From contig JAWKMU010000004.1 of NCBI GenBank assembly GCA_041392065.1, positions 124,001 through 188,000 of the forward strand: DNA of 64,000 bases, in the 5' to 3' direction. Both the position numbers and the translations under genes were made by a program. Shown here one piece after another: positions 17,647 to 27,305 of this stretch (its first letter is position 1; the number at the start of each line of letters is the position of its first letter). The notes under the pieces were generated by a model. That model had not been told where the DNA came from and made no database searches. It saw only the letters and a list, made by a program, of their open reading frames with translations. The stretch is from CAJQLB01 sp041392065 (lineage in GTDB: Bacteria; Bacteroidota; Bacteroidia; Flavobacteriales; Flavobacteriaceae).

Positions 17647-17654
17647 TATTTTTG
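17647..17654 (+). promoter_or_regulatory. -7 element of the Tyr/Gly/Trp-rich lipoprotein gene
   Basis: TATTTTTG matches TAnnTTTG exactly, 29-36 bases upstream of the ATG at 17683. Confidence 0.55.
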
Positions 17655-17682
17655 TGATGTTCAACAATAAATTTATAGAGTT

Positions 17683-18756
17683 ATGCAATTATACAACTAC
17701 TTAAAACCAAAAATGCAATTTATTGGAACACTTGTTATGGCTTTTGCTATGTTTTCTTGTGGTTCTTACCAATATGCAGGATATGAAAACGATAGCATTT
17801 ACGGTGATTCAGATAGAACTGTTGTTTACGTAGAAGAAGAACCTACAGCAGATAACAGCCAGTATTATAAAAATTATTTTAAGGAAAAAACCGAGCAATA
17901 TGCTTCAATTTCTGGTGATAATGATATTATTTTCACTGATATAGATTCTTATGAAAGTGGTTATGCCGAAGAAAACGATACGCTTTACTACGATAATTAT
18001 GCTGGTTGGGGAGAAAACAACTCTGATGTTACAATAAATATTTATGGTGGTCATGCTTTTAACAGTATTTGGTGGAACAGACCTTACTTTACATCTTGGG
18101 GCTGGAATTATGGCTATGGCTATGGTAATGTTTGGGGCTTAGGATATAATTATTGGGGTTGGAACAGACCTTTATGGCTTGACTATGGTTGGGGCTGGGG
18201 TTGGAACTCTCCTTATTGGTATGGTGGATATTATAATCCTTATTATTGTCCTCCTTTTTATAATAATGGTTATTATGGTGGCTATTACAACAATAGAGTT
18301 TTGGCTTATAACCAAACAAGAAGAGGAGCTACTTATGCGTCAAATGGAGATATGTCTGTTATAGGAAGACGAAACTCTGTAAATAGTTCAAATACAAGAA
18401 GAACTACAGTTGGTGACCTTAACAGTAGAACAACTAGTAGAAGATCTGCAATCAATTCTAACACAAATAGAAGAATTGGCACAACTCCAAACAGTTCAAG
18501 AAACAGAGTTGGGACTACAAACACAAGAACCAGTCCTACAACAAGAACTCGTTCAAATAATACAACGACACGTTCAGGTTCAACTCGAATAAATAATAAT
18601 AACTCAAGCACACGTAATATTTCTCGTTCAAACAATTCATCTTCAAGAAGTAATAATGTTTCAAGATCATCTTCAACTAGGAGTAACAATGTTAGTTCTA
18701 GTAGGTCATCTACTTCTTCAAGAGGTTCAACATCAAGACGAGGAAACAATAACTAA
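17683..18756 (+). CDS. Lipoprotein with Tyr/Gly/Trp-rich and Ser/Arg/Thr/Asn-rich halves
   Basis: A 357-residue protein. The signal peptide ends in a lipobox, AMFSCGSY (Cys at residue 26). Residues about 100-205 are packed with Trp, Tyr, Gly and Asn (for example WGWNYGYGYGNVWGLGYNYW). Residues 205-357 are almost only Ser, Arg, Thr and Asn and strongly basic. This bipartite low-complexity type is common in Flavobacteriaceae and often mis-annotated as vitellogenin. It is probably exported and disordered. Function unknown. It precedes the FadL-like porin by 40 bases in the same direction, so the two may be co-expressed. Confidence 0.75.
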   Translation: MQLYNYLKPKMQFIGTLVMAFAMFSCGSYQYAGYENDSIYGDSDRTVVYVEEEPTADNSQYYKNYFKEKTEQYASISGDNDIIFTDIDSYESGYAEENDTLYYDNYAGWGENNSDVTINIYGGHAFNSIWWNRPYFTSWGWNYGYGYGNVWGLGYNYWGWNRPLWLDYGWGWGWNSPYWYGGYYNPYYCPPFYNNGYYGGYYNNRVLAYNQTRRGATYASNGDMSVIGRRNSVNSSNTRRTTVGDLNSRTTSRRSAINSNTNRRIGTTPNSSRNRVGTTNTRTSPTTRTRSNNTTTRSGSTRINNNNSSTRNISRSNNSSSRSNNVSRSSSTRSNNVSSSRSSTSSRGSTSRRGNNN

Positions 18757-18796
18757 TAGTTAATATTTCATTGTAAAAAGAGAAAAATAAATTGAT

Positions 18797-20314
18797 ATGA
18801 AAAAGTTACTAATACTATTCATAGGTGTGTTACCTATGTCTATACTTAATGCGCAAGATATTTCTGATGCATTACGTTACTCTATAGATGAAGTACAAGG
18901 AACAGCAAGATTCAGAGCCATGAGTGGTGCCTTTGGAGCTCTTGGTGGTGATTTATCTGCTCTGAGCATAAATCCAGCTGGTTCAGCAATTTTTAATAGA
19001 AGCTATGCCTCTCTTTCAATTTCAAATTTGAATAACGATACCGAAGCAAACTACTTTGGAGGTAGAAATTCAGACTCAAATTCAAGTTTTGATTTAAACC
19101 AAGTAGGAGCTGTTTTTGTGTTTAACAATATGAATACTGAATCTCCTTGGGGAAGATTTACATTAGGTTTATCATATGAACAAACACAAAACTTTGATAA
19201 TAACTTTTTTGCTTCTGGAACTAACAATAGATCCATAGACAGTTACTTTTTAAGTTATGCTCAAGGGCTTAGGCTTGATGAAATTTCTGCTTTTGATGGT
19301 GAGTCTATTACAGATGCCTATGGAGATATTGGTGCCGTTTTTGGATATGCCAATCAGCAAGGTTTTTTAGGTTATGAATCGTATATTTTAGAGCCAGACA
19401 CAAATGATGATGCTAATACAGTTTACACTTCAAATATTGCTCCTGGTGATTTTTACCAAGAATACTCTTATGCAGCAACAGGTTACAATGGAAAGTTTGG
19501 GGTAAATGCTGCCATACAATATGACAATAATATTTTTTTAGGTCTTAACCTAAATTCTCACTTTATCAATTACGAACGCTCTACTTATTTGTATGAATCG
19601 AACTCCAATGTTGGTTCGCTTGTAAATGAAGTTGGATTTGAAAATAATCTGTCTACCATTGGCTCTGGTTTTTCATTTCAATTAGGAACTATTGCTAAAG
19701 TGAATGAGTCTTTAAGATTAGGTTTTGCGTACGATTCTCCAGTTTGGTATACTATAACTGAAGAAACTACTCAATATTTATCGACAGTTAGAGATGAAGG
19801 TGGAAGTAACGTTACAACAACATTAAATCCTCAAATAGTAAATATTTTTCCAGACTATAAATTACAAACGCCTTCTAAGATTACTGGAAGTGCTGCCTTA
19901 ATTTTAGGAAAACAAGGATTGTTAAGTTTTGATTATTCAAGAAAAGATTACAGCAAAACAAAATTTAAACCAGAAACTGATTCTCATTTTTCTGTTCAGA
20001 ATATGATTATTAGCAACAACTTAAAAGCTGCAAACTCATATAGAATTGGAGGCGAGTTAAGATTCGATCAATTAAGCCTTAGAGGTGGTTACAGATTTGA
20101 AGAAAGTCCTTACCAAGACACCACATTTTATGGTGATTTAACAGGTTACTCTTTAGGTCTAGGCTATAATTTTGGTGGTACTACTTTAGATTTAGCATAC
20201 CAAAACTCTGAAAGAGATATGAATTATCAACTTTACAACATTGGCTTAACAGATTCTGCTAAGCTAAATACTGATAATTCATTGGTTACTTTAACACTAA
20301 ACTTAAGATTATAA
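18797..20314 (+). CDS. OmpP1/FadL-family outer membrane protein
   Basis: A 505-residue protein with signal peptide (residues 1-19, ending ILNAQ) and the family start RAMSGAFGALGGDLSALSIN followed by PAGSA. The rest alternates short aromatic strands typical of an outer-membrane beta-barrel and ends LVTLTLNLRL, a barrel-type C-terminus. FadL proteins import hydrophobic compounds; Bacteroidota members are often labelled hemin receptors without evidence. The substrate is unknown. A bidirectional terminator follows. Confidence 0.85.
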   Translation: MKKLLILFIGVLPMSILNAQDISDALRYSIDEVQGTARFRAMSGAFGALGGDLSALSINPAGSAIFNRSYASLSISNLNNDTEANYFGGRNSDSNSSFDLNQVGAVFVFNNMNTESPWGRFTLGLSYEQTQNFDNNFFASGTNNRSIDSYFLSYAQGLRLDEISAFDGESITDAYGDIGAVFGYANQQGFLGYESYILEPDTNDDANTVYTSNIAPGDFYQEYSYAATGYNGKFGVNAAIQYDNNIFLGLNLNSHFINYERSTYLYESNSNVGSLVNEVGFENNLSTIGSGFSFQLGTIAKVNESLRLGFAYDSPVWYTITEETTQYLSTVRDEGGSNVTTTLNPQIVNIFPDYKLQTPSKITGSAALILGKQGLLSFDYSRKDYSKTKFKPETDSHFSVQNMIISNNLKAANSYRIGGELRFDQLSLRGGYRFEESPYQDTTFYGDLTGYSLGLGYNFGGTTLDLAYQNSERDMNYQLYNIGLTDSAKLNTDNSLVTLTLNLRL

Positions 20315-20333
20315 CAATAGATTATTTTAACAG

Positions 20334-20370
20334 AAAAAAACGCCTTGCTAATTTTGCAAGGCGTTTTTTT
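20334..20370. terminator. Bidirectional terminator between OmpP1 and the T9SS protein
   Basis: ACGCCTTGC and GCAAGGCGT with A7/T7 flanks and a 7-base loop between converging genes. Confidence 0.85.
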
Positions 20371-20371
20371 A

Positions 20372-23300
20372 TTATCGCTTTAGAGTAAAATGAGCTCTAA
20401 ATTCTTTCCGTTTGCCATCAATAGGTTCGTTATATTCTACCGAAAACCAATAATCGTTGGTCGGCAAATTAACTCCATTGTAAGTTCCATTCCATCCATT
20501 TCCAGTTGGGCTCAATTGTTTTAATAGTTTTCCAAATCTGTCAAAAATATAAACAACAGCATCTGGTTGTGTGGCAATACCAGCAATGTTCCAAGTATCG
20601 TTGTAACCATCACCATTTGGTGTAAAATATAAAGGATAATCAATCACTAAAACTGAGGTAGTTGCAAGTCCGCAACCATTTTTATCTCTTACAGTAATGA
20701 TATGTACACCTAATGAAACGTTTTCAAATACATTACTGTCTTGCCAAGTTCCATTATCTAAACTATACTCATAATCACTTATGCCTAAACCTGTTGCAGT
20801 AACTTCAACAACATGATTGTTTGCAAACATTAAAGAAGTCACCTCAGCAGTAACAGTTGGTGGACTACTAACATTAACAAGTGCTGAGTCTGTATTTTGG
20901 CAACCTGTTATATTGTTAGTAACCAAAACAGTATATGTACCACCTTCTGAAGGTGTTAAACTTGATGAGGTTTCAGCAAATAACAGTGCGCCATCCAATC
21001 GCCATTCAAACGTATAATCTGCATCAGATAATTGAGTGTCTAAAATTGGAATCTCTACAACTTCAGTTCCATTGGTGTCTAAGCACAATAGATATTCATC
21101 ATCTAAATCAAAAATTGGCAATAAATTGACTTGTAATGTAATCTCAGTTGTTGCCCAACATATTGAGTTTGCTATAGTAACATCACTAACTCGCGCATAA
21201 ATTGTTTGAGGGTTAGTTATATTCTGATACACATCTGGTAATGGATTTACTGCCAAATCAGCGTCCAATAGAGTTAAGTGATACGTAACCTCATAATCTG
21301 CTGGATCCTGTCCATCTAAAACTAAGGCATCTTGACTTCTTAAATCAAATTCTGCAAAGCCATCATTTTCTCCAAATTCGTCACATAATTCAAAAATTGG
21401 CATGTTCTGATTGGCTTGTACTTCCTCTTGAACTTCAATATAAAAACTTACTACAGATTTAAAACAACCTGTCACAGCATTAGTTATTCTAACAAAAATT
21501 TGCTGAGGATTAGTTAGGTTAGTATAAGGACTTACCAAAGCAGCAGTATTAGTATCTGCATCTGCTTGAGTTTCGTGGTAAGTAACAACAAATGTCGCTG
21601 GATCTTGTCCATTTAAAACCTCGCTTGTTTTACTTTCCAAATCAAAATCAAAAAATCCATCAGTATTGTCTTCACAAACAATAAAATCGGTTACAGCAAT
21701 CACTTCTGGCACAGGATTAACAGTTAAGGTGATGTGATGCCCTAAACCTAGGCATGCATTATCAATATCACTATCTATACGAACATAGATATTTTGCACG
21801 TTTGGTGAAGCATCATTTCTGTGGTTGCTGATATCTGCAATCGCATTAGTTTCTGCTAAAGCGTCATTTAGAGTTTCATAATATGTAATCGTTAAAGATT
21901 GTCCTATTGGAAATAAGTTTCTGATTTGAGTTTCAGCATTACTGAAATCAAACGTTGCTATACCATTACGATCATCACCATCAATTGTTGTATCGTCACA
22001 AACCTCATAATACAACTGAAAAGCTTGTGGAACAGCAGTTGTAGACACCAATAATTCTAATTGAGAAATTCTGAAACAACCATCTGTATTTTCAGTTCTA
22101 GCATATAAAATATCTGGATTTGCTGAAGGATCTGTGTTGGTGTATGCTATTGGATTAACTATAGCGTTGACTGCATTTTGAGCATCAGCTAGTGTTGTGT
22201 AATAGGTAAATGTTTCATTAAGATAATTAGCTGAAATGAGCTCATTAGCTTCTGTTAAGTTAAAACTCACAAAACCATCTGCATCATCATCACATTGAAA
22301 TAGTTCAACGACAGGAGTTGTTGTTGGAAGCTCATAAACCAATAAATCTATTACTGCAGTTTCATAACAATCAGTATTATCTATGTTTTCAACTCTAACA
22401 GCTATTTGTTGAGAATTAGCTGTTGCATTTACATAATTTAAAGGCAATGCAGAAACATTGGCATTAGCATCAGCCTGATTTATATGATATGTTACATTAA
22501 ACTGCAAAGGATTTTGAGTTCCTAAAACTTGAGGTGTAATTGATGCTAAATCGAAGTTAACAAAACCATTAGTATCGTCTCCATCTGTTGCGTCATCACA
22601 CAAATCATAAATAACATTTTCGGCAGTTGGTTGGTCAAAAACATCAAACAAAAAGCTTGATGTATCATAGCAACTTGTATTATTATTATTTTCAATACGA
22701 ATGAAAATCTCTTCTTGCACATAAGCTGCAACATTTGTGTAAGGGCTCGCAATAGCATTACTATTGGCATCAGCCTCAGCTTGGCTAAGGTGATAGCTAA
22801 CAGTAAAATCTGCAGTATTTTGAGTTCCTAAAACTATTGTTGACAATGCATTTAAATCTAATGGCCAGAAACCATCATTATCATCATCACAAATTAATTG
22901 ATTGGCAACAGGATTGGCAATAGGAGAGTCAAAGACTTCTAATACAAAAGAACTTGTATCATAACAATCTTCATTATCAACATTCTCTATCCTTGCGTAT
23001 ATGGTTTGAGGGTTACTTACATTTTGATATGGAGATATTAAACCATTCAAATCACCATCAGCATCAGTTTGACTTATATGATAAGACACTTTAAATTGTG
23101 TAATATCTTGAGTATCTAACACGAATGAGGTTAATGCAACCAAATCAAAATTCCACGTTCCATTATTATCATCATCACAAACTAATTGGTCAGGAACCAC
23201 ATTAGCCGTAGGAGAATCAAATACCTGAATATTAAACGATGTCGTATCAAAGCAATCTGTAAGTTTACTATTTTCAATCCTAGCAAAAATGGTTTGAGGA

Positions 23301-24268
23301 TTAGAGGTGTTTTCATAAGGTGATGTAATGGGATTAGCATTTGCATCAGCATCTGCTTGACTTAAGTGGTATGTTACAGGAAACTCAACAGGATCTAAAC
23401 CTCCTAAAATTTGAGCAGATTGCGACTCTAAGTTAAACAGATACAAGCCATTATTATCTCCATCGCATTGTAGCATATCAGGTACTGCATTAGCTATAGG
23501 TTGCGTTTCAAAGTTGATAATAAACTCCACTGAAGAAATAAAATTACCCATGCCATCTAAGGCATTTGCTAAATAAACAGCACTTGGTGCGGTTACATTC
23601 GTTAAAATTGGACCTGTTTCAGCTAATAGGTTTCCATCTTGAAACCATTCATAACTAATAGCTCCAGGAGTTGTGGCATCCAAATCTATGATTTCTCCTT
23701 CGCAATAATTATCTGTATTTACAATAGAGCAATCGGTTGATCCAGCTCCAGTTCCTCCAGCGTTAGTTTGCTGCAATTGGATGTAACCTGGAACATCATC
23801 ATAATTTGTGATTAATAAAACATAGATTTCACCAGCCTGAGCATTAGGAATTGTAAAGTTTTCAATTGCAGCTGGAGAAAAACTACAAGCAACAGTATTG
23901 GCTGCTGTAAGCTGAGTACAAACATTTGTATTGCCAAACGGTCCATAAGCAATAAAATCAACATCAATTGGAGCTCCAGTAAAATCTGCAGCAGAGTTTT
24001 GAACTATATTAAATGTTAAATCTCCATCTTGATCAATTTGCAAAAAATACCAGGCAGGATTGGGTTGACTACCAAGACATCCATAATCAGGACCTGATTC
24101 AGCATTCCCAGCGCCAGAAGTGTTTTCAAAAATCAAAGTTGAACCACCAGCACAAAAAGGTTCAGCAAAACGACATTCAAGTCCTTGGGAGAAACTATTA
24201 AAACTGACTGAGGCAAAAATTAATAGAACTACAAATTGAAAATTAGTCTTATTTAATTTTAAAATCAT
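20372..24268 (-). CDS. T9SS type B sorting domain (gliding motility-associated) repeat protein
   Basis: A 1298-residue secreted protein. A signal peptide (residues 1-28) is followed by a Cys-rich N-terminal region with a PPC-like beta-sandwich (about 30-180) and then eight related modules (about 285-1040). Each module has YH-x-SQADAD or a variant, a PYxN-x-NPQTIxARIEN stretch and an acidic CDDDNNG stretch. Ig-like domains follow (1050-1200), then the CHU_C/type B sorting signal at about 1210-1298 (YFTPNGDGYNDTWNI, VYIFDRFGKLL, GWNGTYNG). Type B signals direct passage through the type IX system and retention on the cell surface. Acidic loops suggest calcium binding. Probably an adhesin-like surface protein; the ligand is unknown. 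It starts 2 bases after the small gene upstream. Confidence 0.9.
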   Translation of the reverse strand: MILKLNKTNFQFVVLLIFASVSFNSFSQGLECRFAEPFCAGGSTLIFENTSGAGNAESGPDYGCLGSQPNPAWYFLQIDQDGDLTFNIVQNSAADFTGAPIDVDFIAYGPFGNTNVCTQLTAANTVACSFSPAAIENFTIPNAQAGEIYVLLITNYDDVPGYIQLQQTNAGGTGAGSTDCSIVNTDNYCEGEIIDLDATTPGAISYEWFQDGNLLAETGPILTNVTAPSAVYLANALDGMGNFISSVEFIINFETQPIANAVPDMLQCDGDNNGLYLFNLESQSAQILGGLDPVEFPVTYHLSQADADANANPITSPYENTSNPQTIFARIENSKLTDCFDTTSFNIQVFDSPTANVVPDQLVCDDDNNGTWNFDLVALTSFVLDTQDITQFKVSYHISQTDADGDLNGLISPYQNVSNPQTIYARIENVDNEDCYDTSSFVLEVFDSPIANPVANQLICDDDNDGFWPLDLNALSTIVLGTQNTADFTVSYHLSQAEADANSNAIASPYTNVAAYVQEEIFIRIENNNNTSCYDTSSFLFDVFDQPTAENVIYDLCDDATDGDDTNGFVNFDLASITPQVLGTQNPLQFNVTYHINQADANANVSALPLNYVNATANSQQIAVRVENIDNTDCYETAVIDLLVYELPTTTPVVELFQCDDDADGFVSFNLTEANELISANYLNETFTYYTTLADAQNAVNAIVNPIAYTNTDPSANPDILYARTENTDGCFRISQLELLVSTTAVPQAFQLYYEVCDDTTIDGDDRNGIATFDFSNAETQIRNLFPIGQSLTITYYETLNDALAETNAIADISNHRNDASPNVQNIYVRIDSDIDNACLGLGHHITLTVNPVPEVIAVTDFIVCEDNTDGFFDFDLESKTSEVLNGQDPATFVVTYHETQADADTNTAALVSPYTNLTNPQQIFVRITNAVTGCFKSVVSFYIEVQEEVQANQNMPIFELCDEFGENDGFAEFDLRSQDALVLDGQDPADYEVTYHLTLLDADLAVNPLPDVYQNITNPQTIYARVSDVTIANSICWATTEITLQVNLLPIFDLDDEYLLCLDTNGTEVVEIPILDTQLSDADYTFEWRLDGALLFAETSSSLTPSEGGTYTVLVTNNITGCQNTDSALVNVSSPPTVTAEVTSLMFANNHVVEVTATGLGISDYEYSLDNGTWQDSNVFENVSLGVHIITVRDKNGCGLATTSVLVIDYPLYFTPNGDGYNDTWNIAGIATQPDAVVYIFDRFGKLLKQLSPTGNGWNGTYNGVNLPTNDYWFSVEYNEPIDGKRKEFRAHFTLKR

Positions 24269-24270
24269 GC

Positions 24271-24588
24271 TTATTTAAATCTAAATTTTAATTGAGGCTC
24301 TATTTCCTTTTTGGCTTTTTTATATATACTAAACTGCTCTTTAGTCATTATTTTATAAAACTCTAAATCTCTTAATTTATTTAGCTTATTAAAAGTTTTA
24401 TCATCAATTTCCTTTTTATATAAATCATCATAATACTCTTCAAGAATATTCGAGAATTTAATTGCTTGGTCTTTGGTTAAATTAAGCTTATTCTCATATT
24501 GAGTCATTAATTTTTTTGGACTTACTAAATCTTGTGCACTTAATGCAAAAACGGATAAAAGAAATAATAAAAGTGTAAACTTTTTCAT
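24271..24588 (-). CDS. Small secreted LTxxQ-like protein
   Basis: A 105-residue protein with a clear signal peptide (residues 1-18, FALSAQ) and an all-helical mature part. It contains NLTKDQAIKFSNIL and IMTKEQFSIYKK, two motifs of the LTxxQ kind seen in Spy/CpxP periplasmic chaperones, but the protein is shorter than those. The next gene, the large T9SS protein, starts only 2 bases after its stop, so they are almost certainly co-translated. A chaperone or assembly role for the large surface protein is inference from linkage. Confidence 0.7.
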   Translation of the reverse strand: MKKFTLLLFLLSVFALSAQDLVSPKKLMTQYENKLNLTKDQAIKFSNILEEYYDDLYKKEIDDKTFNKLNKLRDLEFYKIMTKEQFSIYKKAKKEIEPQLKFRFK

Positions 24589-24799
24589 AGCTTAAAAATT
24601 CAAAAGAGTCAAAGTGAGCAAATTAACAAATTTTAATCAAAATCAAGGTTAATTTCGATAAATAGAAATGAAATGCTGTTGTTTATCATATAACAATCTA
24701 AGTTGTAAAAATCCTACCTCAATCTCCATGATTTTTTAATTAAAATTCCATTTCATTAACTCATTGAAATTACTGATGTTAACAAATACAAAACAATAC

Positions 24800-24828
24800 T
24801 TGCAAAATACATTAAATGCTTATCTTTG
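24800..24828 (+). promoter_or_regulatory. folE promoter
   Basis: TTG (24800-24802), an 18-base spacer and TATCTTTG (24821-24828) match the Bacteroidota promoter consensus exactly, 40 bases before the folE ATG. Confidence 0.8.
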
Positions 24829-24867
24829 TAGCCAATTTATCAATTCTATTGATTTAGAAATACGATT

Positions 24868-25542
24868 ATGAAATTTGAAAACCTTGAAGATTTTGACGCC
24901 TTAGGAGATGAGCACATTGGCACATCATCTGAGACACCTATGCGTAAAGACGCCTTTAAACTATCAAACGAAGAAAAAATAGACATCATTAAAGATGATG
25001 TACGACATATTATGGAAACTTTAGGCTTAGACCTTACAGACGACAGCCTTAAAGGAACTCCAAACAGAGTTGCCAAAATGTTTGTAAAAGAGATATTTGG
25101 TGGTTTAGACCCAAATAAAAAACCATCGGCTTCTACATTTGAAAATAAATACAAGTATGGTGAAATGCTTGTAGAAAAAAACATTACTGTTTACTCTACT
25201 TGCGAACATCACTTATTACCTATAGTTGGAAAAGCTCATGTGGCTTACATTTCTAACGGAACTGTGGTTGGCTTATCTAAAATGAATCGTATTGTCGATT
25301 TTTTTGCAAAACGTCCTCAGGTACAAGAGCGTTTAACCATTCAGATTGTTGAAGAACTTCAAAAAGTATTAAACACTAAAGACGTGGCTTGTGTGATTGA
25401 TGCTAAACACTTATGCGTGAATTCTCGAGGTATTAGAGATATTGAAAGCAGCACAGTAACAAGCGAATTTGGTGGAAAATTTAAAGACAGAGAAACACGA
25501 CGTGAGTTTTTAGATTATATAAAATTAGATACCAAATTTTAG
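24868..25542 (+). CDS. folE: GTP cyclohydrolase I
   Basis: A 224-residue enzyme that converts GTP to dihydroneopterin triphosphate, the first step of tetrahydrofolate/biopterin synthesis. It shows YSTCEHHLLPIVGKAHVAYI (zinc Cys and His), RIVDFFAKRPQVQERL and the second zinc Cys in KHLCVNSRGIRD. The first 35 residues are a variable extension. The promoter and start agree well. cysS begins 32 bases after its stop. Confidence 0.97.
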   Translation: MKFENLEDFDALGDEHIGTSSETPMRKDAFKLSNEEKIDIIKDDVRHIMETLGLDLTDDSLKGTPNRVAKMFVKEIFGGLDPNKKPSASTFENKYKYGEMLVEKNITVYSTCEHHLLPIVGKAHVAYISNGTVVGLSKMNRIVDFFAKRPQVQERLTIQIVEELQKVLNTKDVACVIDAKHLCVNSRGIRDIESSTVTSEFGGKFKDRETRREFLDYIKLDTKF

Positions 25543-25574
25543 TTAAATTTACATCTTAAATCTACTACGCAAAC

Positions 25575-27056
25575 ATGCCTTTATACCAAGACCAACAATT
25601 AAAAATTTACAATTCAATTACTGGAAAAAAAGAAGTGTTTAAACCTATAAACGAAGGTCACATTGGTATGTATGTGTGTGGACCAACCGTTTATAGCAAT
25701 GTACATCTTGGTAATGTGAGAACTTTCATGTCGTTTGACATGATTTTTCGTTATTTTAAGCATCTTGGTTATAAAGTTCGTTATGTTCGTAACATTACAG
25801 ACGCTGGACATTTAGAAAATGATGCTGATGAAGGCGAAGATAGAATTGCTAAAAAAGCGCGTATAGAACAAATAGAACCTATGGAAGTTGTACAAATGTA
25901 CACCGTAGACTTTCATAATATTTTAAATAAATTTAATTTCCTTCCTCCTAGCATTGAACCTACTGCAACTGGTCATATTATTGAGCAGATTGAAATCATT
26001 AAAGAAATTCTTGATAAAGGTTTTGCCTATGAGGTCAATGGCTCTGTGTATTTTGATGTTTTAAAGTTTAACAAAACCAATCATTACGGAAAACTAAGTG
26101 GTAGAAATGTTGAAGATTTAATTCACAACACTAGAGCTTTAGATGGACAAAGCGACAAGAAAAATCCGCAAGATTTTGCCCTTTGGAAAAAAGCCGAACC
26201 TCAGCATATCATGCGTTGGCCTTCGCCATGGAGTGATGGTTTTCCTGGTTGGCATTTAGAGTGTACAGCAATGAGCACTAAATATTTAGGTGAACACTTT
26301 GATATTCATGGTGGTGGAATGGATTTGAAATTCCCTCATCACGAATGTGAAATCGCACAAGCTGAAGCTTGCAATGGTCAAAGTCCTGTTAACTATTGGA
26401 TGCATGCCAATATGCTTACTTTAAATGGACAAAAAATGGCAAAATCTACTGGAAATAATATTTTGCCAGGAGAGATTTTCACTGGAGAAAACGATAAATT
26501 AAGCAAACCATTTTCACCAAGTGTCACTCGTTTTTTCATGATGCAAGCCCATTACAGAAGCATTTTAGACTTTAGTAGTGATGCCATTGAAGCTTCTGAA
26601 AAAGGTTACATTAAATTAATGGAAGCTATTAACTCGTTAAGTAAACTTGAAACTGGAGCTACTTCTGGTTTTGATGTTAAGGCTTGGTCGCAAACCTGTT
26701 ATGATGCTTTAAATGATGATTTTAACACACCTATTTTAATCGCAGAATTATTTAGTGCAGTAAAATTCATCAATCAAGTTAAAGATGGAAAAGCTACAGT
26801 AACAAAAGAAGATTTAGAGTTTTTGACTGTTAAAATCAACGCTTTTGTTTTTGATATTTTAGGTTTAACTAACGATGCAGTATCAATCGATAACACTAAT
26901 ATGTTATCTGAAACTGTTGAACTATTAATAAAACTTCGTGCAGAAGCAAGAGCTAACAAAGACTTTGCTCTTTCAGATAAAATAAGAGACGAATTATTAG
27001 CTGTGGGCATCCAATTAAAAGATGGTAAAGATGGTACGTCGTTTACGACTAACTAA
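25575..27056 (+). CDS. cysS: Cysteinyl-tRNA synthetase
   Basis: A 493-residue class I synthetase. It has the zinc Cys in YVCGPTVYSNVHLGNVRTF with the HIGH-like HLGN, the GWHLECTAMS zinc site, HGGGMDLKFPHHECEIAQ and the KMSKS loop KMAKSTGN, ending in the DALR-like helical domain. Full length. It is followed at 2 bases by yidD. Confidence 0.97.
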   Translation: MPLYQDQQLKIYNSITGKKEVFKPINEGHIGMYVCGPTVYSNVHLGNVRTFMSFDMIFRYFKHLGYKVRYVRNITDAGHLENDADEGEDRIAKKARIEQIEPMEVVQMYTVDFHNILNKFNFLPPSIEPTATGHIIEQIEIIKEILDKGFAYEVNGSVYFDVLKFNKTNHYGKLSGRNVEDLIHNTRALDGQSDKKNPQDFALWKKAEPQHIMRWPSPWSDGFPGWHLECTAMSTKYLGEHFDIHGGGMDLKFPHHECEIAQAEACNGQSPVNYWMHANMLTLNGQKMAKSTGNNILPGEIFTGENDKLSKPFSPSVTRFFMMQAHYRSILDFSSDAIEASEKGYIKLMEAINSLSKLETGATSGFDVKAWSQTCYDALNDDFNTPILIAELFSAVKFINQVKDGKATVTKEDLEFLTVKINAFVFDILGLTNDAVSIDNTNMLSETVELLIKLRAEARANKDFALSDKIRDELLAVGIQLKDGKDGTSFTTN

Positions 27057-27058
27057 AC

Positions 27059-27301
27059 ATGCTTAAAAAAATTCTCATAGCACCATTTCTTTTTTTAATT
27101 AGAGTCTACCAATACGCAATCTCGCCATTATTTCCTTCAACCTGCAGATACCAACCAACCTGTTCATATTACACTGTTGAAGCTTTAAAACGTCATGGTC
27201 TTTTTTATGGTGGTTGGTTGGCAATAAAGAGGATTTTTAGTTGTCATCCTTTTGGTGGTAGCGGCTTTGATCCTGTTCCTGAGAAAAAGGATGACAACTA
27301 A
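27059..27301 (+). CDS. yidD: Membrane protein insertion efficiency factor YidD, altered C-terminus
   Basis: An 80-residue protein: hydrophobic/amphipathic start (ILIAPFLFLIRVYQYAISPL), the core CRYQPTCSYYTVEALKRHG and CHPFGGSGFDPVPEK. Family members help YidC insert membrane proteins. The last codons (KKDDN and stop) come from a 21-base perfect inverted copy of the gene's own bases 27233-27253, so the C-terminal end is not ancestral. A more normal-looking tail (APFGGSGFDPVPEKREKK and stop) sits in a fragment at 27369-27425. The core is intact, so the protein is probably functional. Confidence 0.9.
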   Translation: MLKKILIAPFLFLIRVYQYAISPLFPSTCRYQPTCSYYTVEALKRHGLFYGGWLAIKRIFSCHPFGGSGFDPVPEKKDDN

Positions 27302-27305
27302 AAAT
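27233..27305. repeat. 21-bp perfect inverted repeat across the yidD 3' end
   Basis: Bases 27233-27253 and 27285-27305 are exact reverse complements, with a 31-base loop. The second arm supplies the last four codons and stop of yidD. It begins with AAAAGGATGAC and has no T-tract of terminator type. Confidence 0.9.

Noticed and set aside
18333..18749. Minus-strand open frame of 138 codons, very rich in Leu, Val and Glu
   Set aside because: It is the complement of the Ser/Arg/Thr-rich half of the lipoprotein; codon bias of the sense gene creates it. No start context or homology pattern.
21180..23500. CRISPR-like regular repeats
   Set aside because: The spaced similarities are coding repeats of the T9SS protein, long and diverged, with no identical short direct repeats.
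24589..24799. Small gene or RNA between the LTxxQ protein and folE
   Set aside because: Only a 24-codon open frame without motifs; just the folE promoter is convincing.
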